Positions 51,605 to 59,921 of a DNA stretch of 64,000 nucleotides are shown piece by piece. The notes beneath the pieces are model-generated. The model worked only from the letters and a program-made list of their open reading frames with translations. It made no database searches and was not told where the DNA came from. The number at the start of each line of letters is the position of its first letter. Positions within the stretch are counted from its first letter, which is position 1. The position numbers were made by a program, and so were the translations under genes. Origin of the DNA: DAOTWA01 sp034435955 (GTDB lineage: Bacteria; Chloroflexota; Anaerolineae; Anaerolineales; Anaerolineaceae); NCBI GenBank assembly GCA_034435955.1, contig DAOTWA010000027.1:1-64000 (forward strand). Direction: 5' to 3'.

Positions 51605-54016
51605 CTAATTCAACGCCTCGCCAGATTGAGCCATCGGCAGGAGGGCATTTACTGGAGCACGGCGGTAGTACAGTCTGTAGGCAGCGCTCTCCTCTAAGGT
51701 AGATTTAAGCCCTGAAAATGCCTTATCCAGCTCTGGATTTTCTCGCCTATCCCCTTCCTGTATGAGAATTGTATCCCCATCCGGGAAAACTGTCACACGG
51801 ATGTGGCCGGCGGCTTCCAGCCAGGCTATGCCAGCCTTCACCGCCGCAAGGCTTTGCGCGCTTGCAGCGGCCAGCGAGCCGAAGCTAGCCTTGCCATCCA
51901 GGGCATGCAAAGCATACTTGCACAACCCGGCGAGGCGCTTGAGGAAGGCGTCGGCCTCGTCCATGTTCGCGTCCACGGCAAAAAGCACCAGTGTTGCCGG
52001 GCGAACTTTACGGCAGGCCTGTTCCAAAACATCCGGGCCGGGAGGAATGGTCCACAGCGCCAGCACCTGGCCGGGTTCCAGCCGGTTGCGATCCCGACCC
52101 AGGGCTTCAATTTGAGGATCTGCCTCAGCGTAGACTTGCAGTCCGCTCACGCCAGCCAGCTCTCTCAGCCGTCGCAGAGGTTCTGGATCGTTGCGATAGT
52201 CGATCACCTGTATTGCTGGCGCTGCGCCTATCTCGACGCCGACATCTTCCCTCAGACGTGCATCCAGCCATTCGATCTGTACTTCTTCCTGACCGCGGTA
52301 GTCGCTGGAACGCAGCGAGTAAGCCAGATCAAAGCGGCCAGCCGGCAGTGGCGGCGTGATCCCTCCCGCACCTGCCTGCCACCAGATGATCTGGTATGAG
52401 TTGCCGCTTTCGTCTTCGACGCTGAGTTGAAGGTGTTCGCCATCCCTACCCAGTGCTGTCTGGCCTGTGATGTGGAGGTCGCGGCAGGCCAGGACAAGGG
52501 GCGGATTTCCCGGGCCGAAGGGCGCCAGACGCTCGATGTCGTTCACCAATGGGAGGTCCACAGCGGAGAGATGCAGATATTCGTCGATGGTCAGGGTTGG
52601 TTTGTATTCAACTCCGCCAAGCATTTCGGCCACCGTGCGTTCCAGGCCGCGCTGAAAGGCAGGCAGGTTGGCCGGGTCCATAGATAAGCCGGCCGCCATC
52701 GGATGGCCGCCAAAATTGAGCAGCAGCTCCTTTTGAGCGGCAATGGCTGCGTTGATGTTGACCCCTTCCACCGAGCGGGCAGAGCCTCGCGCTGGTTCGC
52801 CGGGTGGAGTTGCGAGCAGCACGGTCGGGCGGTGATAGATCTCCGCCAACCGACTTGCCACGATGCCAATCACTCCCGCCGGCCAGGAAGCGTGCCATAA
52901 CACCAAGGCAGGCCGGTCCAAAAGTGAGTGGTCGCGCTCAATCTGTCCCTGAGCCGCCTGGAAGACTTGGTCGGTGAGCAGCTTGCGACGCGCATTCAGC
53001 GCCTCTAACTGGGCGGCCAGAATGCGCGCTCTGGATAAATCATTCGTGGTGAGAAATTCGACGGCCGGATTGGCATCGCTTAAACGGCCCAGCGCGTTCA
53101 GACGCGGGGCGATGGTATAGGCGATGTGTTCCTCCGTGGCGCGGCTCAGGTTCAGTTCGGCCAGTTCTGCCAACGCCTGGAGGCCGATTCTCTCAGTGCG
53201 GCGCAAAACTTCCAATCCACGCTGGACCAGATAGCGCGTCTCCCCACTCAGGATGGCCAGATCGGCCACCAGCCCTAATGCAACCAGATCCAGATGCCGG
53301 CCAGCGGCTTCCGCCTGTCCTGCGCGGTCATAAAGGTATTCGGCCAGCTTATAGGCCACACCCACGCCGGATAGGTTGGCCAGAGGATGGTTCTCCGCCA
53401 GCCGTTTGGGGTTGATGACGGCGTTGGCCGGAGGAAGGCTAAGCGGCAGGTCGTGATGGTCGCTGACGACCACATCCACCCCTTGCGAGCGGGCATAGGC
53501 AATCGCGTCGTGGGCAGTCACGCCCGTGTCGCAGGTAAGCACTACCTTCGCGCCGCCTTCCAGCGCGCGCCGCAAGCCGGGCAGGCTGATGCCGTGGGAT
53601 TCATCTGCCCGTACGGGTATGTGGAATTCGACTTTTGCTCCCAGATTGCGCAGCGCCTCGACCAGCAGTGTGGTCGAAGTCTGGCCGTCGACATCGAAAT
53701 CGCCCCACACGAAGATCGTCTCGCCCGAGCGGATGGCGCGCAGGATGAGTTCGCCGCCATCGATCAGATCGGGCAAATCTTCGGGCGGTGAAGGCCGGTA
53801 AAGAGTTGGATCGAGGAAAGGAAGCGCCGTTTCCGGCGAAATCAATCCACGCCTTGCCAGGGTGGCAGCCAGGAGTGGATGCCCGCCTACTGCTGTGGTC
53901 AATTCTATCGGCGGCTCTACCGCTTGGGGTTCGATCCAGGTGTAGATGCTCAGAAACGTATCTCCGCGATCTGCTCGAAATCGAAACCAGCCGGAGGCGT
54001 CACGTCTGGCTCCCAT
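51605..54016 (-). CDS. recJ: Single-strand-specific 5'-3' exonuclease RecJ, long form
   Basis: A DHH-superfamily exonuclease of about 800 residues. The DHH motifs are VWGDFDVDGQTS (105-111), LTCDTGVTAHD, VVSDHHDLP (185-188) and AVINPKR. SGVGVAYKLAEYLYD follows, and GHPMAAGLSM belongs to DHHA1. An OB-type region and a C-terminal extension of about 220 residues are similar in length to the domain of Firmicutes RecJ. The ATG start overlaps the upstream nuclease gene by 67 bases. A CTG fused to that gene's stop (CTGA) and eight bases after GGAG would give MSIYTWIEP and looks as natural. It acts in mismatch, recombination and base-excision repair. Confidence 0.93.
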   Translation of the reverse strand: MGARRDASGWFRFRADRGDTFLSIYTWIEPQAVEPPIELTTAVGGHPLLAATLARRGLISPETALPFLDPTLYRPSPPEDLPDLIDGGELILRAIRSGETIFVWGDFDVDGQTSTTLLVEALRNLGAKVEFHIPVRADESHGISLPGLRRALEGGAKVVLTCDTGVTAHDAIAYARSQGVDVVVSDHHDLPLSLPPANAVINPKRLAENHPLANLSGVGVAYKLAEYLYDRAGQAEAAGRHLDLVALGLVADLAILSGETRYLVQRGLEVLRRTERIGLQALAELAELNLSRATEEHIAYTIAPRLNALGRLSDANPAVEFLTTNDLSRARILAAQLEALNARRKLLTDQVFQAAQGQIERDHSLLDRPALVLWHASWPAGVIGIVASRLAEIYHRPTVLLATPPGEPARGSARSVEGVNINAAIAAQKELLLNFGGHPMAAGLSMDPANLPAFQRGLERTVAEMLGGVEYKPTLTIDEYLHLSAVDLPLVNDIERLAPFGPGNPPLVLACRDLHITGQTALGRDGEHLQLSVEDESGNSYQIIWWQAGAGGITPPLPAGRFDLAYSLRSSDYRGQEEVQIEWLDARLREDVGVEIGAAPAIQVIDYRNDPEPLRRLRELAGVSGLQVYAEADPQIEALGRDRNRLEPGQVLALWTIPPGPDVLEQACRKVRPATLVLFAVDANMDEADAFLKRLAGLCKYALHALDGKASFGSLAAASAQSLAAVKAGIAWLEAAGHIRVTVFPDGDTILIQEGDRRENPELDKAFSGLKSTLEESAAYRLYYRRAPVNALLPMAQSGEALN

Positions 54017-54840
54017 TCGGTTTCGTACGCGTCAAAGTCACCAGCTCTGACGCCGCGTTCGCACAGTGAGCGGTAAGAACAGTACAGGCAACGCCTCTCG
54101 TCGACAGTCAGGTTAAATACATCCGCGCGGTTGGCAGCAATTTCCTTGATCAGTGCTGACAGGTAACCTTCATCGGCGTCATATTGTGACTGATCATAAG
54201 GCAGGCGCTCAGGCTGGTCAGGAAAATTGGCGTACCAGTAGATCATTTCAACCTGCTCAGGTTTCACCTTCGCAGCCCCGGTCAAATGGCCGCCGGCGCG
54301 CGCCGCCAGGAAGCGGTAAACCCTTGTTTGCAGTCGGGACAACAGGCGCTCGGGTGGGCTTTTCCTGCGATCCGTCTTCCAGTCGGCGATCGTGATGCGG
54401 CCGTCCTGACCAATTACCAGCAGATCGAATTGGGCCACCAGGCGGAAGCCGGCCAGTGTGGCCGCCAGGTTCAGCTCTGAGTAGCGTTGGCCGGGTAAGT
54501 CGGCCGGGCGGGCGAGCAGATAATTGTTCCACCACCGTTCCAGGTCACTGCCGGGGATGGCAGCGGCCAGCGCAGCCGCTTCGGCACGCAAAGTTTCCTC
54601 CGGCAGGCCGGTCAGGTGCTGCTGCACCAGGCGATGGAATGCCTGACCCTGGCGCAAATGGCGTTCCTGTTCCAGTACCGGCTCGCTTTCAACCGCAGGC
54701 CAGGAAATCTGCAGCAGGTAGCGCAACTGGAACCGCCTTGGGCAGTCCACATAATCCTGCAGGTTGCCCTGACTGAAGAGGAAATCGGGCGGCAGAAACG
54801 GCTGCGGAGGCTGTAGCTTATCCGGTTTCGGCGGCTGCAT
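53950..54840 (-). CDS. PD-(D/E)XK nuclease with AddB/Cas4-type 4Fe-4S cysteines
   Basis: A 296-residue RecB-family nuclease. One cysteine lies before the core (Cys33 in VDCPRRFQLRY). The catalytic residues are Asp139 (VAQFDLLVIG) and Asp153-Trp-Lys155 (IADWKTD). Three further cysteines follow as C-x2-C-x5-C (251, 254, 260). This one-plus-three arrangement matches the iron-sulfur staple of AddB and Cas4 nucleases. The start was placed at MQPPKPDKL; it overlaps the helicase stop by 23 bases. Its stop overlaps recJ. It probably supplies the nuclease that the two SF1 proteins of the operon lack. No cas1 or cas2 is nearby, so a CRISPR Cas4 is unlikely. Confidence 0.92.
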   Translation of the reverse strand: MQPPKPDKLQPPQPFLPPDFLFSQGNLQDYVDCPRRFQLRYLLQISWPAVESEPVLEQERHLRQGQAFHRLVQQHLTGLPEETLRAEAAALAAAIPGSDLERWWNNYLLARPADLPGQRYSELNLAATLAGFRLVAQFDLLVIGQDGRITIADWKTDRRKSPPERLLSRLQTRVYRFLAARAGGHLTGAAKVKPEQVEMIYWYANFPDQPERLPYDQSQYDADEGYLSALIKEIAANRADVFNLTVDERRCLYCSYRSLCERGVRAGDFDAYETEWEPDVTPPAGFDFEQIAEIRF

Positions 54841-57070
54841 GGATGGATTTCTCCCAAAATGTCTGCAACGCAATGAAAGGCGCCGCCGGCTGCTGATCGC
54901 CACGCTGGCCGCTGTTCCAGGTGACAATCAGCTCTTTTTTGGCGCGGGTGATGCCGACATACAGCAGGCGCAGCCGCTCGGCGGCGTATGCCAGGCGCGC
55001 CTGGCGAGTGGCGACACCTTCCTCCAGATTCCAACCAGCCGGATCGCCGGCGATCAGGGCTTGAAGCTGGCTGAGGGTCTCGGCTGTTAGGTTGAGATGA
55101 CCTCGCACGAAGTATTTCTCGGCAATGTAGCTGTCGCCGGGCTGGCCTGAGGGGAAATCGTAGCTGTTCACTGAGAGCAGGTACACGCGATCCCATTCGA
55201 GGCCTTTGGCTTTATGCATGGTCGCTACCACTACTTTGCCTTTATGCCTTTCGGGATCAAAGCCGGTGTCTTCGTCGCTTAAGCCGAGCATTTTGCGCTC
55301 ATTGCGGGCGATCACCAGCAGCTCCTCGCTCAGGCGGGTCAAATCCCATTCCGGGTGCTCGTTTGAGGTCTGGCGTAAGATGCCAGCCAGTTTGTGCGCG
55401 ACCGCCAGGTCGGCTGGACGATCGAACAAATCCTGGGCCAGCGTCAGGATGAGCTGCTCGATGGGCAGCAAGCTGGCGCTCTGCCAGCGCTGGACAAGCT
55501 CGCGAAATCCAACCAGCAGCTCATATACATCGCTGTCGTTCTCGGCAAGGCCGCTTTCCTCCAGCCAATCGCGTTGGGGGCGCGGCCACAGGTAATCCTC
55601 TACCCGCGGCAGTTTACGTATCAGCCGGAATCCGCGCTCGATGGCCGCGGTAGCAACCTCGTCCTCCTGCTCTGGACGCTGCCAGGCGCGCAATGCATTC
55701 GCCAGTTTGGCAGCGGCGCCAGGTTCACCCAGGTATTCGACCATCTTACCCAAGCGGTCGGCTGCCTCGCGCGTGGAATGGGTGCTCTTGAGGATCTCGA
55801 TATAAGGGATGCGACGGGCCTTGAGCGCTTCGACCAGCTCTGCGCCGCGGTCATTGCGCGGAACCAGCGCCGCGACGGTCCCATCCGGGTGAGCGGCTAT
55901 CCAGCTTGCCAGTGAATCGGCCACCAGGTTCAGCTCCTCTGCCGGGGTTAGCTTCCGGGCGAACAGGTGAATGGCTCCCGGGTCGTCGGGTGGGTTAGGC
56001 TGTGGATCCCCGGGCGGTGTGGGCAGGATGTAAGGCAGCGTCAGTGTTCCACGGAGCTCCTCCACCGGATGTTCATCACGCGACCAATCGATCAGGAAAT
56101 TTGCCAGGCGCAGGATGCTGGCAGTCGAACGGCCTGAGTTGGGCAGCTCGCGGGACTCGACGTCCTCGCGCTTTAGAAAATCAATGAGGAATTTTGGGCT
56201 GGCAGTGGTGAAGGTCTCATATATAGATTGGTTAGGGTCCCCGACGCGCACCCAGTTACCGCCCTCGCCGGCCAGCAGGCGCAGGATTTCCTCCTGCAGC
56301 CGGCTGCTGTCCTGGGCTTCGTCCTCGAGGATGTATGGCCAGCGGCGGCGCAGCCTGGAGAGGTAGTCCGGATCATTGAGCAGCACCTGCAAAGCCAGTC
56401 GGATCAGATCGTCGAAGTCGACCGCACCGCGGTAAGCCAGCGCACGCTGGTAATCGGCGTAGACCTCGGCGCCCATCTCTACCAGCGGCAGGCTGGCGCC
56501 GCTCTCCTCCAGCCGCTGGCGCAACTCGGCGGGGGTTAACTGCATGTCCTTGGCTGTCTTAATGAACGCGCCGGCAATTTCCATTACCAGCTCAGGCCAG
56601 CGTTCTCGACGGTCGCGGCGCTGGTTGAAGTCGTCTCGATCTGGATCCAGAAATAAGTCGGCTGCCTCCTGGTTGGAGTGGATCCACGCATCCACCGATG
56701 CCCGTAAAATGCCTTCGGCAGCCCGCTCGTCAATGATGGCGAAATCGCCAGACAAATTGGCCAGCTCGGGACGTTCGCGCACGATGTCATGCGCCAGACC
56801 GTGCAGGGTGCGCACCCGATAGCCCACATGCGGCAATAAACCGCGCTCGGCTATAAAAGCGGCCACCCTACGAGCGAAATTGTCCACCGCTGAGTTGACC
56901 AGAGTCACGATCAGCACTTCCTGGTCCTCTGCTACGCGCCCTTCTGCTATCAACCGGGCAGCCAGATAGGAAAGCGTTTGCGTCTTTCCACTCCCTGGTA
57001 CTGCCGAGACTCCCATCCAGCCGCCGGAGTAATTGAGCACCTCTTCCTGCAAAGGGCGGGGTTTAAACAT
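54818..57070 (-). CDS. UvrD/Rep/PcrA-like SF1 DNA helicase (active motifs)
   Basis: A 750-residue superfamily 1A helicase. Motif I is VSAVPGSGKTQT (residues 26-30 for GSGKT), motif II is LEDEAQDSS, motif III is RVGDPNQSIYETF, motif IV is NSGRSTASI, motif V is VVVATMHKAKGLEWD and motif VI is LLYVGITRAKKELIVTW. All catalytic residues are intact. The protein lacks the C-terminal nuclease of RecB/AddA. The start MFKPRPLQ follows GGAGG by six bases and overlaps the preceding gene's stop by eight. Within this operon it should be the 3'-5' motor. Confidence 0.95.
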   Translation of the reverse strand: MFKPRPLQEEVLNYSGGWMGVSAVPGSGKTQTLSYLAARLIAEGRVAEDQEVLIVTLVNSAVDNFARRVAAFIAERGLLPHVGYRVRTLHGLAHDIVRERPELANLSGDFAIIDERAAEGILRASVDAWIHSNQEAADLFLDPDRDDFNQRRDRRERWPELVMEIAGAFIKTAKDMQLTPAELRQRLEESGASLPLVEMGAEVYADYQRALAYRGAVDFDDLIRLALQVLLNDPDYLSRLRRRWPYILEDEAQDSSRLQEEILRLLAGEGGNWVRVGDPNQSIYETFTTASPKFLIDFLKREDVESRELPNSGRSTASILRLANFLIDWSRDEHPVEELRGTLTLPYILPTPPGDPQPNPPDDPGAIHLFARKLTPAEELNLVADSLASWIAAHPDGTVAALVPRNDRGAELVEALKARRIPYIEILKSTHSTREAADRLGKMVEYLGEPGAAAKLANALRAWQRPEQEDEVATAAIERGFRLIRKLPRVEDYLWPRPQRDWLEESGLAENDSDVYELLVGFRELVQRWQSASLLPIEQLILTLAQDLFDRPADLAVAHKLAGILRQTSNEHPEWDLTRLSEELLVIARNERKMLGLSDEDTGFDPERHKGKVVVATMHKAKGLEWDRVYLLSVNSYDFPSGQPGDSYIAEKYFVRGHLNLTAETLSQLQALIAGDPAGWNLEEGVATRQARLAYAAERLRLLYVGITRAKKELIVTWNSGQRGDQQPAAPFIALQTFWEKSIHAAAETG

Positions 57071-59195
57071 TCTGCACCTCCGCCGCGACTGGCAGATGGC
57101 GCAGCACCTGCTGAAAGGCGCGCAGGAGCTGGCCTTGCTGCTCATAGCCCTGCTCGCCCAGCTCACACAGCCCCAGGAAGATGCGCCTGCGGCAGCGTCG
57201 GATCAGGCCGGCGGCCAGGCGGTAGAGCGCTTCCTGACGCGTCTCAAACTCGTCTGCATCGGTCCATCCTCGGCCGGCAGGCCACTCCCGGCTGAGCACG
57301 TATGGATGGGTTAACGGCTGATCCAGCCGTTCCCACCAGCCAGCGCTGCCTACATCCAGCCAGAATTGGACCTCGACCGGGCGATTGGCCATCAGAAAGG
57401 TATACGCCGGCGCCAGCAGGACAGCGTCTTCCAGGCCCCTCTGCCAGGCCTGCAGGTACTGGGCAGCGATCACCCCTTCCCTCACCATCCGCACATATTC
57501 CTCGGCAAGGGTAAAATCCTCCAAAGTCGGCGCAGCGGACATCACCCAACGGAACTTGCGCGCCGATTCAATGAGCGTGGCTGCGGCCGCGCCTGCGTCA
57601 TAATTGTGGTGAAAGCCATATCCTGGCTGGGATAAAACCTCACCAAAGAGCCGGCTGAAGAAGGCATCCAGCTCAATCTTGGGGCCTTGACGGTAGGCTT
57701 CGATCCAGTCGCGCAGAGCCTGATAGCGCTGTCCACTTGTGTAGGTGATACGCTGCTGCATCTCGGTTCGAATGGCGTCGAAGCCGCCCAAGATATTCTC
57801 GCGCGGCCGATAAACGATCTCAGCCAGCAGACGCGCCCGTACCAGGTCCAATCCTTCGATGGACTGCATCAGGGCAAAGGCGACCTCGGTACGCGTCGGG
57901 CGGGGCTGCCATTCAGGGTGGGCCAGATGGGCCAGGGTGAGCAAACAACGTACAGCCGGCTCTTCGCGCAGGCTGCGGGAAGGGCGATGGGTGCGTACAG
58001 GTATCCCAAGGCGCTCGAGACGGTAAGAGAGCGAGAAGCGCAGCGCATCGGAGAGGAAGGGCGCCAGGACGACGATCTCACCGGGAGGCACATTCTGCCG
58101 GTTGACCAGATGATCGATGCGCATAGCCACCCAATCCAGCATCTCAGGATAAAAACGCTGGTACTCGAAAGAGAAGGATGCGCGGATTTCTTCGGGCGCC
58201 GGTTCTGCTTCTTCCGTGGAGACGGATACCCGTCCAAGTACGCGCGCCAGGCGATTGGACAACCCGCGCAAACCAGGACTGCTGACGAAGCTCTCCTGCA
58301 GCGTGAGCCTGGTCTGGCAATGATCTTTCAACGCGTATCCGCTCAGCGGATCGGCGGCCAGGAAGCGTCTGAAGCCGGCCTCCCAATCGTAAACCAGCAA
58401 GGCCGATTGGGTGTGAGGAAGCCAATCCGTTAATATGTCGTGCGCGAAAGGGCTGTCCTCTTCCACATTATCCACGATCAGGTGCCGGTAGCGGCTGAAT
58501 AAATATTCCCGGAATATGGGCAGCGGCCAAAGGTGGCGTTTGAATACTTCCACCTGCAGCGAAAAATCCAGCAGATTGTTTTCCAGGCAGTAGCGGCGGA
58601 AGCGCGTGGCGCATTCCTGGGCATCTGCATAGACGCGGGCCTGGGAGCCCTCGCCAATCCAGGCGCTGGAGAGGCGTTGTCCGATTTCCTCGTACGGGAA
58701 ACCCACCAGCGCAGCCTTGTTAAGGTTATCGAGAATCTGGCCATACAGGCGGTTGGGATCGATGATCAGAGATTCAAACAGGCCCTGGTTGAGGGCAGGT
58801 CGAACCAGACGCGCCATGAAGTACTGCGCGGTTTCCAGGGTCAGGAAAGTGGGCGGGTTTTGCGGTCTGGCGAATCCAGCCGCTCCGGCGACCAACGGCC
58901 AGAATAAATCCACCATACGCTGGGCCAACCCGCCCATGGTAGCCAGATTAATGAGGCCGGGCGAATCCAGCGCCGGATCGCGTGCGGCCTGCAGATAGGG
59001 CGCTCTCAGCGTCCGTTGCGGGACAATCACCAAGATCGATCCCGGTGTTATTCCCGCTGAGATCAACGCCCGTAGGCGAGCCACCGCGGCGGTCGTCTTA
59101 CCGCAACCCGCCGCTCCTTCGATAAAAGCGGAGCCTTCCAAAGGGAGGTCGACGATTTCTTTCTGCCGTGCAGTCAGAGGGATGGCAGACATCAC
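57063..59195 (-). CDS. SF1 helicase-like protein with degenerate Walker B (AddB/RecC-like candidate)
   Basis: A 710-residue protein related to UvrD helicases. The Walker A EGAAGCGKTTAA (residues 27-34) is intact. Motif II reads LIVDNVEEDSP (241-247), with Asn where the DEAQD motif has its catalytic Glu. I see no GITRA-like motif VI, so ATP hydrolysis may be lost or weak. The C-terminus GYEQQGQLLRAFQQVL resembles that of UvrD-like proteins. It pairs with the active helicase immediately downstream (eight-base overlap), as AddB/RecC pair an inactivated motor with an active one. The first residues M-M leave the choice between GTG and ATG open. Confidence 0.82.
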   Translation of the reverse strand: MMSAIPLTARQKEIVDLPLEGSAFIEGAAGCGKTTAAVARLRALISAGITPGSILVIVPQRTLRAPYLQAARDPALDSPGLINLATMGGLAQRMVDLFWPLVAGAAGFARPQNPPTFLTLETAQYFMARLVRPALNQGLFESLIIDPNRLYGQILDNLNKAALVGFPYEEIGQRLSSAWIGEGSQARVYADAQECATRFRRYCLENNLLDFSLQVEVFKRHLWPLPIFREYLFSRYRHLIVDNVEEDSPFAHDILTDWLPHTQSALLVYDWEAGFRRFLAADPLSGYALKDHCQTRLTLQESFVSSPGLRGLSNRLARVLGRVSVSTEEAEPAPEEIRASFSFEYQRFYPEMLDWVAMRIDHLVNRQNVPPGEIVVLAPFLSDALRFSLSYRLERLGIPVRTHRPSRSLREEPAVRCLLTLAHLAHPEWQPRPTRTEVAFALMQSIEGLDLVRARLLAEIVYRPRENILGGFDAIRTEMQQRITYTSGQRYQALRDWIEAYRQGPKIELDAFFSRLFGEVLSQPGYGFHHNYDAGAAAATLIESARKFRWVMSAAPTLEDFTLAEEYVRMVREGVIAAQYLQAWQRGLEDAVLLAPAYTFLMANRPVEVQFWLDVGSAGWWERLDQPLTHPYVLSREWPAGRGWTDADEFETRQEALYRLAAGLIRRCRRRIFLGLCELGEQGYEQQGQLLRAFQQVLRHLPVAAEVQNV

Positions 59196-59198
59196 GGT

Positions 59199-59777
59199 TT
59201 AGATCGAACTTGTGGCCATGTGAAGCAGCAAAGCTCGCGCCAGCAGAGCATCATCCCGGGAGCGGTGGCTGTTAGGCAGCGGAATGTGGCACTGCAGCCC
59301 GGCGTTTTCCAGCGAGATCCAGCGGTAACTTCCTCGCCGCGAATCCCATTCCCCATGAAAAATTGAATAGATTTCCATTAAATCAACCAAATCGGGAGTG
59401 AAATCCCAGAGCAGTTGGCTGTTTCGATGGGACTGGCGCATCATACGCAGGTCGAAGGGGGCATTGTAGGCGGCCACGTGCCGGTTTTGCAGCAGCGCCT
59501 GAACACGGGGCCAAAGCTGCGCCCAAGTTGGCGCTCCCTGCACCATCTCATTAGTGATGCCATGGATGAGCATGGCGTCGCGCGGTATGGGCGTAAGTGG
59601 CTTTACCAGCGAATCGAGCAGAACTTTGCCATCCCAGTCGAGTATAGATACTTCGATGATCTCAGCCCGCTCGTCCAGGCCGGTGGTCTCGGTATCCAGG
59701 AACAGCGGCTGCTCGTTCAGCAGCTTGCGCGCCTGGAAGATGGCTGCCAGTCGATCTTGCTTGCGTAACGATAACAT
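59199..59777 (-). CDS. DEDDh 3'-5' exonuclease (DnaQ-like)
   Basis: A 192-residue exonuclease. ExoI is FLDTETTGLDE (Asp28, Glu30), ExoII is AYNAPFDLRMM, and ExoIII is HRSRDDALL, giving the complete DEDDh set. HGITNEMVQGAP matches the IHGIT motif of DnaQ-type proofreaders. It opens the DNA end-processing operon, four bases before the degenerate SF1 gene. It could trim 3' ends in repair. No polymerase is adjacent, so a proofreading role is less likely. A short perfect inverted repeat lies upstream of its start. Confidence 0.93.
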   Translation of the reverse strand: MLSLRKQDRLAAIFQARKLLNEQPLFLDTETTGLDERAEIIEVSILDWDGKVLLDSLVKPLTPIPRDAMLIHGITNEMVQGAPTWAQLWPRVQALLQNRHVAAYNAPFDLRMMRQSHRNSQLLWDFTPDLVDLMEIYSIFHGEWDSRRGSYRWISLENAGLQCHIPLPNSHRSRDDALLARALLLHMATSSI

Positions 59778-59795
59778 GATCAGGTCCCTGCGCCA

Positions 59796-59814
59796 CTATC
59801 GGTGCGGCCGATAG
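59796..59814. promoter_or_regulatory. Inverted repeat upstream of the DNA end-processing operon
   Basis: CTATCGG-TGCGG-CCGATAG is a perfect 7-bp inverted repeat about 20 bases before the exonuclease start. It could be an operator or a leader hairpin. It is not a LexA-type box that I recognise. Confidence 0.3.
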
Positions 59815-59921
59815 AATATAAGCAGGCAGTTGGCAGAAGATGGTGAAAGTTTATTCCATCTAGGTTGGTGTGTCAATCAGATCACCCACTCCCAGACGGC
59901 GGTGGTTGTCGGAAATCGGTT

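Noticed and set aside
53950..54840. Cas4 of a CRISPR-Cas system
   Set aside because: There is no cas1, cas2 or repeat array, and the helicase-recJ context fits an AddB-like nuclease better.
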